DNA of 64,000 nucleotides, from the NCBI RefSeq assembly GCF_030463565.1, contig NC_134655.1:2244372-2308371 (forward strand), read 5' to 3'. The position numbers and the translations under genes were made by a program. The notes under the pieces were generated by a model. That model made no database searches, was not told the DNA's origin, and saw only the letters and a program-made list of their open reading frames with translations. Below are positions 45,658-60,600 of the stretch, piece after piece; within the stretch, counting starts at the first letter, position 1; each line of letters opens with the position of its first letter. This DNA comes from Pelecanus crispus. Its lineage: Eukaryota; Chordata; Aves; Pelecaniformes; Pelecanidae.

Positions 45658-48600
45658 GAATTGCACAGCCTGAGTGTGAGCGGGGTTGCGAAGGGGCTGC
45701 CAAAGGAAGAAGGGGGCTGCAAGGCTCTGGGAATGAAGTGAGCAGGAGGCAGCGGAGCAGAAGCCTATAGCGCAGAAAGATGCCCCAGGAACCAAAAGGT
45801 CTCACTGGAGCTCTGCGTGGTGGTTTCTGGAGGGTGAGGGGGGTATCAAGGCGTGCTGGCCATGCCGAGCTGGTGAGGGAGAAGTCTGCCTCACAGAATG
45901 ACTGTCACAGATACGCCTCAGTGCCAAAAGACCAGGGACCGGATGGGTTTATCGATGACGGTCATCATGAATTCCTCACTTACCCTGTAGCAAAGCACGC
46001 TTGTGAAGCCAGCACGGAAGGGCTCCTCAACACTTAGCACTCGTTCAGCCACTGCTTTGGATATACGTGACTAATAATCTGTCTCTTTTCACATGTAGTT
46101 AAGCCATCTAAAAAAGATCAAATTATTGACGAGTTAGAAACTTGATCTTTACATCCAGGCTAAGCTAGAATTACAATTGCTTAATCTTTTACCGAGCGGT
46201 TTCTCTCACTGAAAAGGGAGCAATATAAATGAGTTTTCACTGGAATATGCTACCCTGGCATTTTAATTAAGATGAAAATACACAGGTAAAACAAAATACC
46301 TGGGCATTATCAGTTTTCATGGCTATTACTCTATTTGTCAGCTGGGGCAATCCGTTTGCTGTGTGAACTGCAGTGCTAAGGGTAAGGTATCTTTGTGCTC
46401 AAGAGAAATATATTCCCAAGCATGTTGTCTTTGGCATGGCAAATATTTTATTTGCCAGAGCCAACGTTAATGAAAAATTCCTGAAAAATTCCACATTTCA
46501 ACACAGCAGCACTCTGATGGGAATAACAATCTCTTCCGACCTCGTTCAAAAGCAGATATCAGGCAGGATACAAAATAGGGAGGTATTCCTGAACCCACCT
46601 ACCCAGGACTTTGGGTACTTTGTGCTAAGTTTCCAATGCTTGCCTGCCTTTGTAAGTGATATCAACACTGTCAGGTCGCGTACTCCCCTGTAGTAGTACC
46701 TGCATCCAAAATCAGCATTTCTCGGAAAGACATGCATGCAGTCAGAAACACTGGGTTGGTGAAACTAAGAACTGCCTTCTAGTTTTGCTGCGTAACAGTC
46801 TCATCTCTCTGAAACGGAGCGATGCAGCAACTTTGTAATGAGAACGTGTCTGTATAGGAGCGGGTTTGCCCTTCTGGGACAATGCTGGTGAAGCCATGAG
46901 TCTTTTTGACATGGGGGTAGGAATATTTGTCATCCGTTACAGTCACCATTAGCCTAGATGATTTGCCATATAGGGGCTCATCTCCTTGCATCGGACAGTC
47001 TGGAAAACTAAGGCCAAGCAAATAAAGCTGTGAAATAAAAGCCCAGTCATGAGTAAGGTGATTTAACAGGCCTTAAATCGCTGTTACCGACTGCAAAGTG
47101 ACAGTGCAAGGAAATGGAAGGGACCAGTTTGCTTTGACTTGCATGAATTGAATTCACACAGCTAGTCGATTCCCATAAGAGTTCAGAGTATCACGTACTC
47201 CTGTTGTAAGCAGGATAGTACTAGAGGTCAACTGGCACATGAGCTGTGCCACAGCGAAATCGCTGCCGTGAACAAGAGAAGAGCCACCCTGAATTTCCCC
47301 TTCAGAGCCTTGCACAGCCCAACCACCCTTCCTGCTCTGGAAAGGCTTCTCGTCAAGGCAGTCCCTGTGATGCGGGCAGGACAGGCAAGCCAGAGCTGTG
47401 GGAATTGTGGAAAATCCCAACATAGGAAAGAGAGGCCATTCTCGGGCCACCTTGCAACAAGGCTCAGAGAGGCGTGCTGGATTTATTCACATAGTGTAGG
47501 TCACCCAGTAAGTGAAGAAATAAGTGAGCTTGTCATCAAGCAAGGAAAACCCCATGTATACAGCTTCTCCATGCACTGTCCTACAACCGAAACCTTTGTG
47601 TTATATACACACTTTGTGGACCAGAACACAGCGGGCAAAGGAAAATCAAGACTTACACCTAACAGGCATCCAAAGTCAGCTTATTACGCACACATCCACA
47701 CCTGACAAAAGGCAGGGCAAGCAGTGTAATTTATTCCCCCCCTGTTGTCAGAGTCCATGATAGCATCTACTATCAACAACTGCGTGTCATGCCCTAGGGA
47801 CAGGAGAGAGCCTGAGAGCAGGCAGATAAGAGCAGGTGCTAATTCGATGCCGTGGTCCAGCACATAGACACAGCGCTGTGTAAATGCTCCGGTTCCAGCC
47901 CCTGGAAGGCCTTCTCTTGCCAAGTTCTCCCTTCCTTTGGAGACTTTTTAAATGGCCGCTGCTCAGTCGGCAGTGAGAGCACGCCGCTTGCCTCCTGCGT
48001 AGACAAGATCTTTGATGTGCTCGTGCTCTGAGCTGCTACCTTTATTTCAGTTTTAAAGGGGATGCAAAGGGAGGGACAGGTTCTTGCCAATCACAGACTT
48101 GCCTAAATATTTATCTCTGCTAAAAACAGTTTAGTTTCTGGATTTAGCCCGGGGTTGATTCTGAGGAGAGACATCAAACACAATATACATGAATCAGGGA
48201 CAGCACATCTGGCATTGCCTGTGTGCTGTAGGAATATAAATAAAGGAGGCAGTAAACTCCAGCTGGTGAGTTATTTGTACTGCAGCAAGGCTGTAAGCTT
48301 TCTAATATCACCACCCAGTGAGAAGAGGGTGCCATGAATCACTTGGGGCTGCTCTGCGGTCCCCCCTGGGCATGTGTCTTTCTCTTTGCATGTGAGGACT
48401 CAAAAGCGAAGGATCATAAACACTTCTTTGAAAATGATTTGCAAGAGTGGCGGGCCAAGCCAGCAGTACTGCCAATATTTAGAACATGATGATATTTTAT
48501 TTTTGGAAGTATCTGATACAAATGTTCTTTTCCTGGAAAGATTCCTTCTCCTGCCTGCCTCCCCCACCTCCCTCAGACTGCTGGTGCCAATATTTCTGCT

Positions 48601-51600
48601 GCAACTTCCTTGCTCCCAGCCATTTCCTACTATAGATTTCCCTCCCCTCTCTCCTGGAGCTGATGGTCCAGGTTGAACCTGCCTCGTTCTGCTGGCCTGG
48701 AAGGAGGCAAACGGCAGCGCCCAATTCAGCTGCCTACGCAGAGGCACCCAGCGCCGCTCGGGATGTCGGCGGGTAACCCCGTAGGCTTCTAGCTCACGCC
48801 ATGGCAGGGCACAAGCATCGCAGAGACGCCCTGTATCTGCCAGCCCTGGGAGGATGGCTCAGATAGAGACGTGAGCCTCTGGTCTTCTTACAGCGTGAGC
48901 AGCACCCATGACAGTGCCGCAAGGCCTGGCGGGTGCAGGACACGGCCAGAGCCCTGGACCCATGTGCACGGGGACACTTCAGTACATGTCTATGCCGCGT
49001 CTCGCTCCTTTCCAGCCTCTCATCCAAGGGGAGCGCGGCCCTCAGAACTGGCAGTGTCCATTCGTGCCTTTTACTCCATCACTCTACAAACTGATGAGTA
49101 TGACCTTTAGTTGGGCAAAATTTGGCATGGAAACACCAACAGAAGCCTTGGAGCTGAGGGTTAAAAAAATCGCAACGCCCAAAGAGTCATTTTGATCACT
49201 TTAAACAAAATCATCATGCAGAGCTGCCAGGGAGAAAGACTTATCACATTACTTCCCTGATTAGCCCAGGACACCAATTTTAGGTACTGTTAAAACAGTG
49301 GAGGTCAAATTTACTATGGAGGGCAAAGACCAGTGATTCATTTTTCCTTATTCTTTATAGTCACTTTTCACCTTGAAGAACAAAAGGGCCTAAAGTCAGA
49401 GAACGTTTGTTCTTGAGCCTTGCCAAAGCCTTTTTTTTTTTAATAAACCATCATTAAAATCTGGGCCCACTGCCTTGACAAAAGAAAAGAATATATTTGT
49501 GTATACTTAAGAGACGGGAAAGAGACTGTGTGCCAGGGCTAGTCACAGATAAAGGAATTCCGGACATTATTCCTTGTGCTCCTAGGGGTTGTGACATGGG
49601 ATTTCCTTTCAAAGTGGTAAATAGCCATACAGTTGTTGTATGACAGGGTGGGGTGGTCACTGGTTTCTTTAAAACGGGGACAGATGAAAGCACATTATGA
49701 GAAGTAAGACAGGCTGGATACATGTGCACAATGAACCCCTGCGACTGGGGGCGAGGGGTGCAAATTCACCCCCACCCAAAAAAGACCGGCTCAAAGCTTC
49801 GCCCTCATAAGCTTCCCCTGGTTTAGAGGTGCTACCAGCTGATCGCTGCTTCGGGAAGAATAGCTCACATCGCAGAAAAATAGATTTAACTCTTAAGAGG
49901 GAGCCAAAATCTGGGGGCTTGTCAGCACCTTACGTGTTCTTCCTAGATCTGCGGGAGACAGATGGAACTTGTGGGGAAACAGGTTTATCTTGGGGTGACT
50001 CCTGATGTTTCCTGCCTTCTCTCAAAGCCAGACAGCCTCTCACTGCGCAGTGGGACACTGAGTGCCCGTCCTGGCCTGGTATGGGAGCAGAGAGGGTGGT
50101 GAGGGCGGGATACCATAGCTGTGAGCTTCAGGAGGAGCCTCACCATGTTTTGGAACAAGAATCAGACAGTCCAGGTCTTCTGTAACTGAAAGCACCTTTC
50201 TCTCTTTTGCTGAATCCTGCACAGGATTGGGGTGAGCAGTCTTCTCTCTTAAGAAAACAGACAAGCTAAAGCTGCAGCTTTTATCCTGTTTGCATTTTAA
50301 ATAGAAAAACATTCAACTTTGTACTTGGATTACTTTTTCTGTTGGACTTTGCATTAAGGACTCACCAAAGTGCCCCGATTTTGCAGTGTCGGGGAAGTCA
50401 GAAGGGGGGAGGAATGTGAATCGCTTGATGAGGGAGAAAAGAACATCAAGCTCATTTTATATTTGGATCTGAATACAAAACGGTTTCCTTTCCTCCCTCT
50501 TCCTGTGGCTGTCCTGGAGGGTCAGCAAAGACTGCAGATCCTGAACCTCACAGTTAAAGCAGGGCTTAATGAGAAGGGGAAAGAAGATTTGCATGATCCT
50601 ATTCTCCAGATCCTCAGGATTCAGGTCTTCAATAATAAATGTTCATTTAAGGAATCATCAGTGGAACAGATAAATTAGCATATTGCAGAAGTTTGCAAAT
50701 GGACAGTTTCTACATGAGCCTTCTTATTGCTTTCAATTTTATTGCTTGATACCTGAATTACAACTCTATAATCATTCTACCGTGCAACAACACACCTGCA
50801 GATTTATTTTCCCTTTAAACTACAATGAGATCTTATGTCCATATAGGGAGGCACATGATAAATTGTAAAATTCAGCTTGTAAACTTCAGGCAAAGTGGGA
50901 ACGTCTAAGAGGTTGAACTGCTGCTTCCAGTGCAAGAGTCAGTTTGGATCTGCTGCAAAGGATCTTGTTCCACTAGTGAATAAGACGCCCAGGAAGGGCT
51001 AGAAGGATTGAAGTCACAGCTGCATTCAGTCCCTGCTGCAACACATTGCCTTAAGAGATTGTGTCAAGAGGGTCTAAGTCCATACAGGACACATGGAAGA
51101 TTCTAACCAAGTTCAGAACTGGAGACTTCAAAGTAAAAATGACAAATTTTCCTTCTTTCTCGTTGGCCCCTTCCTAACAGCTGACATTTTTCTGAAAACC
51201 GGGGGAAAGAGAAAGTTCCCTTGTTCATTGCACCAATAAAGTAACACATCTTCTAAAATAACTGTACGGCTGGTCTAAGGAACAACAAAGACGGCTGAAT
51301 GAATCATACAGAGAATTACTCATACATATGCATTTTCAAACAGTAAACAAGTCATGCTTAGCATTGTTAACTGGCAAGCATGCCAGGCTGCGCCGTCCAC
51401 ATCGCTGCTCGCGTGTATTTGAGGGGACTGGGAGCAAATCAGTTGGTGCGCAGGAGTAAAACTGATCCGAATCGGGCCCTGGGATTGCGCTCAAACGTTA
51501 GAACTTCTGCTGCACGGGTACGGGGCTGTATGGCCCTCATACACCAGGAGAGTACCGTTACACTTGCATGAACTGGATTGTGTTTTCTGAGCCCCGTAAC

Positions 51601-54600
51601 AGACTACTGAATTATGCTTTTTTGATATCCTGGTACAATCACACTAAATCTCTTAAGACGAACTATATTTTCGTGGCCAAAAGCCAAACAAACAAAACTC
51701 TCTGAAAAATACACAAACAGAACCCTTTTAGAAGGATTTTAAAAAAGCTAAACAGATCTGATACTTGGTTTAGGGACTTGTAATTTTAAAATAGCTCCAG
51801 TAAATGAAGAATACCAAAATTGATCTGCTGTCTTTCTTCCCAGTGGTGGTGTGAGCACATGAGAGTTTCTGTTTCCTCGCAGTGGAAACTGCCCCTTAAT
51901 TATGGTGCCAGTGCCCCGTGTCATGATCTCTTTATCTTGGACTGCAAGGTGAAGCCAGCCTGGGCTCAGAGGAGTATTCCCACTGGACAGATGTTCCTAC
52001 TAACACAACAGCTCTTGTGAATAAGGTTTGCGGCATTGGTGCTTGACATACAGCTCTCTCTACTTTCAAACAATGTTGTTTTTTTTTTTTTCCCCCCAAA
52101 GCTGCTTACATCCTGTGACCTTGCACTAAAGCCCAAATGAAATGCCTTACAATTTTCCTAAATACTATCTTTATTCTTATGGCTCCTGTATGAACCACTG
52201 CTATGCAGTTAATGCTGTGCAGTTGTTTCTACCCTAAGACCTTTTAGCCAAGGGTTTACAATTTGGCATCTGAGGTCTCAGCCTGCAAATTCATCTTTGT
52301 TTTTGTACTCTCCCCAAGAGTCTGTTTTAAATTGATATAAACATTTCAATAGCTTAAGAGTGCAACAAAATGGTCAGCCTCCCTTTCCAGCTGGAAAACA
52401 AGCGTGTTTCTTTGAGTCAAAGCATTGCATGTTGTTGGCTAGACTAGTGCCTGGTCTCATCTTGGCTTGGTCATGCAGATGCAGGCATCTGTGTAGCTTT
52501 ATGGCACATCCAGAAAAAAAAAAAAAGAAACAACCCTTTACTTGACTCTGCAGTACTCGCTTTTTCAATGTATCTGTTTCTGTGCAGCGGGCGTTGCTTG
52601 CCCCTGTCCCATGCACAAATACCACCATATTCAGCAAGACACGCTAGGAACCTGTTGATTTTCTTCAGCACATGGAGAAACCCCTCAGTAACATAGTTCA
52701 CATCTGCCAGACCACAATTTGTACGCTGTACTAAAAATCTTACTGACTAATCAAGACAAGAGGGAACAGACTTCTGAAAGAAGCAAGTACGGACCCCAGC
52801 AAACGCTTGCTCTACCTTGACAAGCTGTTTGCTTATTCTGCGGTGTCTCAGATCTGGATTTCATTATCGGGATTAGTTCTCTGAAATCTTAGTGCAGCAA
52901 ATCAAGGCTGTATGTGTGGATACAGGATGGGAAGGAACCTTATTAATTGCCTGCGTGCATTTGCATTATTCTTTCATCTCCCGCCTTGGCACTTTTCTCC
53001 TCCTGAATCCAAACGGCGACATTCTTCTTTCTTGGTGACATAAAGTTTTCACTTTGCTTTCATTCAGCGCTCACTTAACTTTCATGATTCTCTTTGCTCT
53101 TAGTCATTTTCATATAGTTCTGTATTTCTTACCAGGGCTTCTGACACTCTGCAAGAGGTAGTCAGGAGAGAGCTCCACAAGCAGGAGCTGCTTTCCTCAT
53201 TTCATTACTTCTAGAGTTACGTTTGTTGATTTTGTTAACTATCCAGCACAAGAACTAATTTTATTGTTCAAAGGGCAACTGCACATTTTGTCTGTCCATA
53301 GGAACTGCAATAAACCGCTGGGCCGAAGAGGTGAGATTTTTAGGAAAAGAAAACAGTCATGTGTTTGCTTCTGCTCTGTTTGAAATCAACAGTAAATATA
53401 GAACCAGTTAGGGGTTTTATAACAAAACAGCTTTTCATTAGAAAATTACACTGTAGCAAAATTGTGTGTAGAAAGTGGCTGGGTTAGATGCAATTTTCCA
53501 GGAAAGGTTTGCCAGCCAGGATGGTGTTTCTGGTCACAGCCCAACGATGCCATGACCTTGTCATTGAGATGCATGCGTAGGATGCTGGAGACACCACGTT
53601 CCTTGGTGGAATCCAGCCTCTGAATCTGTGTCTCCCACTACCGGGGGCTGCCCTAAATATCTGCCTATTTTTAGATGAGTCTTTTTCTGTTGCTGCTTTT
53701 CATAATAAGAAAAGCCTTTGAAGGATTTGTGTTTTATCCCTATGCACAACAGGAATTAAAATAAATAATAGATCTTAAATATTTAGACATGAAGAGAGAA
53801 GAATTTCCTGCCCAGCTTTTGCTAAGCGGCGTAGGTGGCTTTAATGCAAACCGGGTCTGCTCCTGGGTACCTGGCAGTGTTTTCTTTTCTTAGAAGTGAC
53901 GGCGGTAAAGCACCTTTAAAAGCTAAAAAAGGATCCCACAAAGCAAATGTGCTGTTTCCAAGGTCACCGTGCAATCATCTCCCCCGTGCCATAGTTTTTC
54001 CAGATGATGAACCGATCTGCTGCAACCTAGCCAAGCTGTTCGAGACGGAATTGCTCTAGCTAAGGGGCTGCAGCAGCGCGGAGGATACGGGCAGCAAGGC
54101 GAAGGAGTCCTTGAAGTGTCTGACCCCCCCGCAAAGCCCCTCAAAGTAAACCCAAAAGTCAGGATCTGGCACTAGAGAAGCAAGTTTAGCTCTGGGCGTC
54201 ACACCTGGAGTTATCACCCACTTGCCGGCCCTCCTCTGGGCTTGCGGGAGGCTGTGCCCAGGCACCAGCAACCGCTTTCCCTCCGAACCTTTGCAGGTCA
54301 AGTGAGCGAACCTGGAAACATGTGGGGGATAAAGAAGGGACTTTTGTCAACAGGCAGCCATGCTATGTAGGCTTGATAAATATGTGCAGTGCTAATTCGA
54401 AGCAGATTCCTCCTTTGCCACGAGCAGAATTCCTCCAAACCCTGCCATCAAAAACATTATGTCACAGCTGCGGAGAAGCCTAACAAACAGGGGAGAAGTT
54501 GGGGTCATGTCAGGGTAGCAGTGCGGTGGAGGCTGTAAGGAAGTGATTGAAGCCCTGTTCCACGGCCTGATGGAGTTTGTCATTAAGAAGGATTTCACAA

Positions 54601-57600
54601 ATGATTTGCAGCCAATTCCCTGGGTCCGATTGGTACTTTCCAGCTTAATGCAAACCAGTGAGGAAACCAGCTTCCAGACCTAGTTAGGCCAAACTACCCA
54701 GGGAGGTTGCAGGCAAGAGATAACATAACGTCGCCTGGGGCTGCGGAAACGTAACTGAAACTTCGACTGGTTTTTAAGGAGATCGTTTTTAAGGAGATCG
54801 TTAGGTTCTCTCTCCCCATCTCGAGCAAACAGCTTTTATCTTGTCTCCCAAAATAGCAGCATCCCACCCTTCAAAACAAACCAAAAAAAAAAAAAAGGAA
54901 AATCTCTCGAGACAGGCACACAGACAAAGCTGACGGAAGTGGAACACAGAGCTGATCGAAACCAGATTCCAGCGTCAAGTCCAAAGTCGGTTTCAGCCCA
55001 TTTCTTCTTAATGGGTGAACTTAAGAAACTGAGAAAACAAAGTAATTACCCACCAAGCAGATTTTACTGACACTGAGCATTTACACGTTTCTGACACATA
55101 TGATCCCTGCAATTTGGTCAAATCCATCTCTGTTTAGTGTGGCGCGTCAATTGAGTTGGTCTCGGGAGTCTCTGGCTCATTTGCTTCTGGATTTATAGCT
55201 CAAGGAAAAATGATAAAACAACGCTAATAACTGGGGTGGGCTTTTGTTCTGCTTCACTCTGACCATCCACCTTCCCTGTTCTGATTTCAACTCCATCCCT
55301 CTCGTGGCCTTCCCTTGGCCTGCTCCTTCTGCAGGTCAGTGATTCATCACACAGGAGGACACAGATGTTCTTTACAAAGAAGTGTTTCCATGCAAGCTGA
55401 TATTTTTCCTAGAAAAGGGGGCTGGGGATGAGGAGTGAGATGGGGAGGAGGAATTCACCACTGTGCAAAAGACCTGAGAATACTTATTGCCCAGTTTCCA
55501 CCAGAGATTGTGTGATGCTGCCTATACGACCCACCGGCATCCCCGGGCAGCAGGGCTGACTGCCGGATTCACACCGGCAAGGCTCCAAGTAGGAAACCTT
55601 GGGACACATGGCCTGAGAAAAGAGGCGGTCTCTCTGAGCAGCTAATCCGTAAGCATTTGGCGGTCAGTGGGCAGTCGTCTTGCTTGATGGCAATACTAGG
55701 ATTTAGCTACCGAGCATGGTCAGAGGTTGTTTTGCAAGCCACCCTCTTATCGTTCAGCAGGACCTCATCCAAATTCCTCTGTCAGCTCTTGCATTTCTTA
55801 GAAAACAGCCACAGTCTTCTTTTGAGGTCTGGTTTATGGACACTTTCAAGTCCAAAGCTGAGAAAGCCCACTCTGCCTTTGAATCTGGGCAGTGCTGAGG
55901 TAGCACCAAAGACGTTTGGAAAGGGAGGAGACCTGTACCTCAGGTCAGGCCCTGGTAGGCCATCTCAGCAGAACATCATTGCCCTAATACTGCCTAAATG
56001 TGGCAGCTGAAGCTCTTAGACATTACCTCATGTAGGTCGCCATCTAATGTTTTCTGAAGGACATCTCATAGTGCTTTATCTTGTCTAATTTTAAATATTC
56101 CTAAAGATAGGGCTGGCATCATTGCTTCCTTTGGGAGATGAATTACACAGGCTGATATAACTCAACCTTGGGAAGATCTTTTCTCTCCCTAGACTCTTAC
56201 CAGTTGCAGCAAAAAAAGCAGATAAATAGCTGCCCTTGGTATTGGATCTCCCGTGACTCCAACCTCTCCTGTTAAGCACTCAGATTTACAAAAATTTTAT
56301 TATTGTAGCATCTAAAGGCCCTGTTACAGTGTGCTGCGCAAGAAAGAGTATCAAATCTATCGAAAGGGCTCTTGGTCTTCAGGTTAACCAATGTGACAAA
56401 TAACCAGATTAGCAGCAAAAGGGATGTGGGTTTAAACCATACTGATATTTTGCTTGAGGTATGGAAAACTGGCAGAACACTCATACAATATTGTGGCAAA
56501 ATTGTCTATATAAGCATCCTTGACACCTGAGGCAAGCTGAGATCTAATTGCACGTATTTAGTATCTCAACTGTTCCCTGCCTTAGATTTGGGCTACTGAT
56601 CCTTGACTGAACATCAAAGAACACAGACAAAATGGTACTCTAAAATAATAACTTGCAACATGCAAGTAAACTCATGCTTTCTTAAAAACAAACATCGCTG
56701 TGGCACCGAAATATTTTTGTCTTCAGTGGAGTTGAGGCACCAGCTTAGATGGAGGGACAAGTTTCCTTATTCTCTGGCTTGGGAGCCACTCAGCAGGTTT
56801 CCTTACGGAACTCTGTATGCATTGAAGGCCCATGCTAGTGTGTTTAGGAATGTGACCATCACTTCTAAACAGTTTTCACCAAACCAAAACAAATGAAGGG
56901 CTGTGTTAGTCTCCCTCTTAAGCCTCATCCGGCTCTACCGACTCAAATCACTGCAAACAAATCATTTCCGTGTACAAAGATTTCCGGAAGGAAAGACAGG
57001 ACCCAGGGCGGATCCACATGGCATATCCTGATAATTCTCATCAGTTGGGCTTAAAACATCTTTTTTTCAGATCTTATAAACGTCATTCTGTACCGTACAG
57101 TGCTTAAGGATAAGGTATAGCTAGTTGGAGGGTTTTGCCAACAGTCTCACGCGCACATGGCTCATGAAACAAGCAGACAGACTTGGGAGTCGCCAGTTTA
57201 GTCTGCAGATGGTAGAGGAGGGACGCGAGTGAGCATCCTCCTCTCATCTGATACCTACAGGCAGAGGCTGAATGCCGGCAGAGACCGTACAGTGCTTTCA
57301 AAGAAACACACTTTTTGCTAAACCAGAGTTTCAAGGATTTTGTAACTTCTCTCTCGTCTTCTCTGGTCATTTTAATGTCTCTCTAGGGTATCCATCTTAT
57401 ACTTTTCCAACGTCTTTTCCTTAGGATGAATTGTCATCATATTTTATTGTCAAAGGAGTAAGCTGACATACAGTACAATAATTTAATTGACTCAGTAGTT
57501 TGAAATACTGTGTCACTTGTTAATATTACCTTGTTACAGGCAAAATTTCTCTGTTAATGCATGTTCTGGCTAAGAACTTAAATAGCCAGGCTAGCTGAAT

Positions 57601-60600
57601 TTCAAAGTCATCACCACTCAACAGTTATGTAAATATATGTATATATGGCAAGTGGGATTGTATTTTGGGTTAATACTGGCCAGTGCTTTAATTTGTGTGG
57701 TAGGGCCAAGTTAAACTTCAGTTACCAACCTCTTTAACTTGAGGAACTTTCATTTTCATCTGTTTGCTTTTAATTTACGTGAGTGTCATTTTCCAAGCCC
57801 CCATGGTACCAACGTTCTCCTTCAGAAACAAGTCTGATGGCTCTAAATTATTATTGAAAGTGGTTTCATGACTATACTCTAAAGATGATGGGGACTAGAT
57901 TAGATCAATGGCTCCAGCAGCGTGCTCTGGGTGCCTGTACAACCCGATACCAGAACAGATCTTCAACACGTGTGAAACCAGCTCTATTTTATTGAATTCT
58001 GGCAAAAAATTCATTTCACCACTGATGGTCCCTCCTGACAGCAACTTTTATGGAAACCTAAAGGAAATAAATCCCTCCTTAATATTTTATGTTGCCAGCT
58101 TAAAGTCTGACCTCTACTGGCAGGCGGATAAATTATGAGCTGAGGCACGTATGGGTTATTGCATTGCCTCCTCAACACTGAACTAAAGGCAACTTTTTGC
58201 CTTCAGTAAAATAAACCCCACTGCGTTCTCCCCGTCCCCTGCCTCGTGAACAGACTGACCTGCATGCAGCTTTAATGTTGCCTTGGTGCCCCACGCTCCC
58301 TCTACAGCAAGTGCCACCGTACTATAGGAATCACTATATATATTTCCAGTCCGCCAAGAAGTGTGCAATAATGTTGTGATTAACAAGTAAAAAAAAAAAA
58401 AATTTACCATATCATATCCACACAGAAAAGAAAATGGTTGGGTTTTTTTTACTCTTATGGCTATTGTCACTTCAACTGAAAAAGATGATAAAGGAATATA
58501 ACTGTACAGAAGAGAAGACCTATTGAAAACTTTTCTACTACTGCTCTAACTTAAAAATAGTCCATGCGCTCTAAAAAAATATCCATCCTGAGAGCTTTAC
58601 TCTTATCCTGAGCATAGGCAGCCCCTTTATTCCAGGTTAAAAGTCCAGTAGAAATGTTAAAACTGGGTAGGAACAAGAGAGATGTCACTACTACTTGTTT
58701 TTTCATGAGAGGTCCTGGCTCATATCAAGACAGATTTCAATAGTGACTGATTCTTTCTGTGCATATGAGCAGGTTGGGGAATAGTTCTTGGAATAGAGAC
58801 AGCACAACAATTGCTTTCATTATTTGCAGCTGTACAAAACAAATAAGTTTGAAAGAAATATAGAGAGGTGCCAAATTCAATCCCATTGATGTGTGAGCGA
58901 ACACAGTGTTTAGTGCTGCGCTGTGACACACGTGAAGTCTGTGAATTACTGCTGTTGACTTTTCAGCCTTACATGTCACCTTTGATAAATGAGCTAATCT
59001 GCTGATAGCTACTCAAAATAATAAAGTAATTTAGTTAAAAGAGTTTTAAAACATTCCTTCCTTAGCATCCAAAACTTTCTAAGTAACTACTCACCGCATA
59101 CAAATTACCCTGTATAGAGCAATTCTGATTAGATTAAAGGGATCTGAATGCAGGGTTTTGACAAGCCGGAACCGTAACTTGATCCATGGTTTACTGTCTG
59201 TAGCTATGAAGAACTGTCGGGCCGACATGCAAGAAAAATATCCAGCTATCTATCCATCAACACACAAATATGCTCCCAGGAGTTCACCTGTGGTGACAAT
59301 CCTGAGTTGACACAGGGACACAGGGAAGCCTGGAAAGGACCCAGTGGAAACAGATCTAGGTGGCCTTCTACCTTCCCATTTTCCTACCCAGTGCTCTGGA
59401 GAAAGGAGAGAGATCTTGGCTAGATTCACTTCCAGATAAATGCTCTATTATATCTGAAGACTGAGGAGCAGTAAGTCCTCATTTGTGGAGCCCTCTGGGA
59501 GGAGATGAAGGGCAGGCAGAACATGTGCTGTGGTGGACTGCAGTGAGAGTGGAGGGTGAACCTTGGGGCCAAGCCAGCAGTGGAGAGGCACCTCAGGCTC
59601 TTGCAGGGGCTGGTCCCCATGGCGGTTCATCCTAGCGACCAACGCGTGCCCTTGTTCCTCCTCTCACTCGCAGCCTTGTCTGAAGAATGTGCCCTCTCCT
59701 CAGGATGGTCAAGTCAAGGAAGAATGAAAGCTATGTCTGGAGCGCCTATGAAGTAATCCTGTCTGGAAATCATTGGAAACACTTGCATCTCTAACCCTAA
59801 AAGCTTTTCTCAGGAGACCACACCGGGGGAGAGGCAAAGACAGTTTCATACCTCACATTTTTTGATTTTTTTTTCCCCCTCAAGTCTTTAGCACACAGTG
59901 TGGTCTCTTTTTTTGTGTGTCTCATTCCCACTGGGTCTGCATATTTGCTATCATGGAGATGTGCCAGGTCTTCTCTTTCCCAGAGGAATTGCCATAATTT
60001 GGATCAACAAATAACAACATTCCCAGCCTTTTTTCCATCGACATGAGATTACTGCATTTCCTAAATACTTTAAACAGCGCTTGAGTGCATGGCAGATGAT
60101 TGCAGATGTTGCCACCTCCTTTCCCAGATTTCATGTTTATTTTATGGCTGTAGATGTAAGTTCTCGACTTGTCATCCAGTTACAAAGAAAGGACATGTCC
60201 CCTCGCTACATAACTCAACATAAGCACAGGGTGGTGATATCTCTGTCATTCTTTAGGACTCTACAGTTTCAGAGGGAAAACAATGGCTCTGATTAATGAG
60301 CTGCTGCCAGCAAAGACCAAACAATTTTAACCTAGAGTTGCTTTCTGTGACCTCTTTCCATAAATCTGCAACTGATACAGCGATCCATATCATGGACAGC
60401 CAAGAAATCACATGGCATTGTACGATCAGGGAGTTGCCTTTGAGCAGGTGAAGTCGAACTCCAAAGGTTATGTTTTGATTACAGAAAAACAGAGAAAAGT
60501 TCCTGTTAATTGACATAGGGAGTTTTAGGCATCAGCACACAAAGCAATAAGGTGGCCTTGCTGAAGGGTTTCTGCTGATTACAGAAGGAAACCAGAGTGA

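Noticed and set aside
45487-45795. Proline/asparagine repeat frame on the minus strand
   Set aside because: It is only the translation of the interstitial telomeric repeat.
51440-51490. Possible end of another palindromic element (AATCGGGCCCTG)
   Set aside because: No matching opposite end or arm was found.
52106-52160. MIR-like TGTGACCTTGCACTAAAG
   Set aside because: Only a short match to the MIR core with nothing before or after it in the right order.
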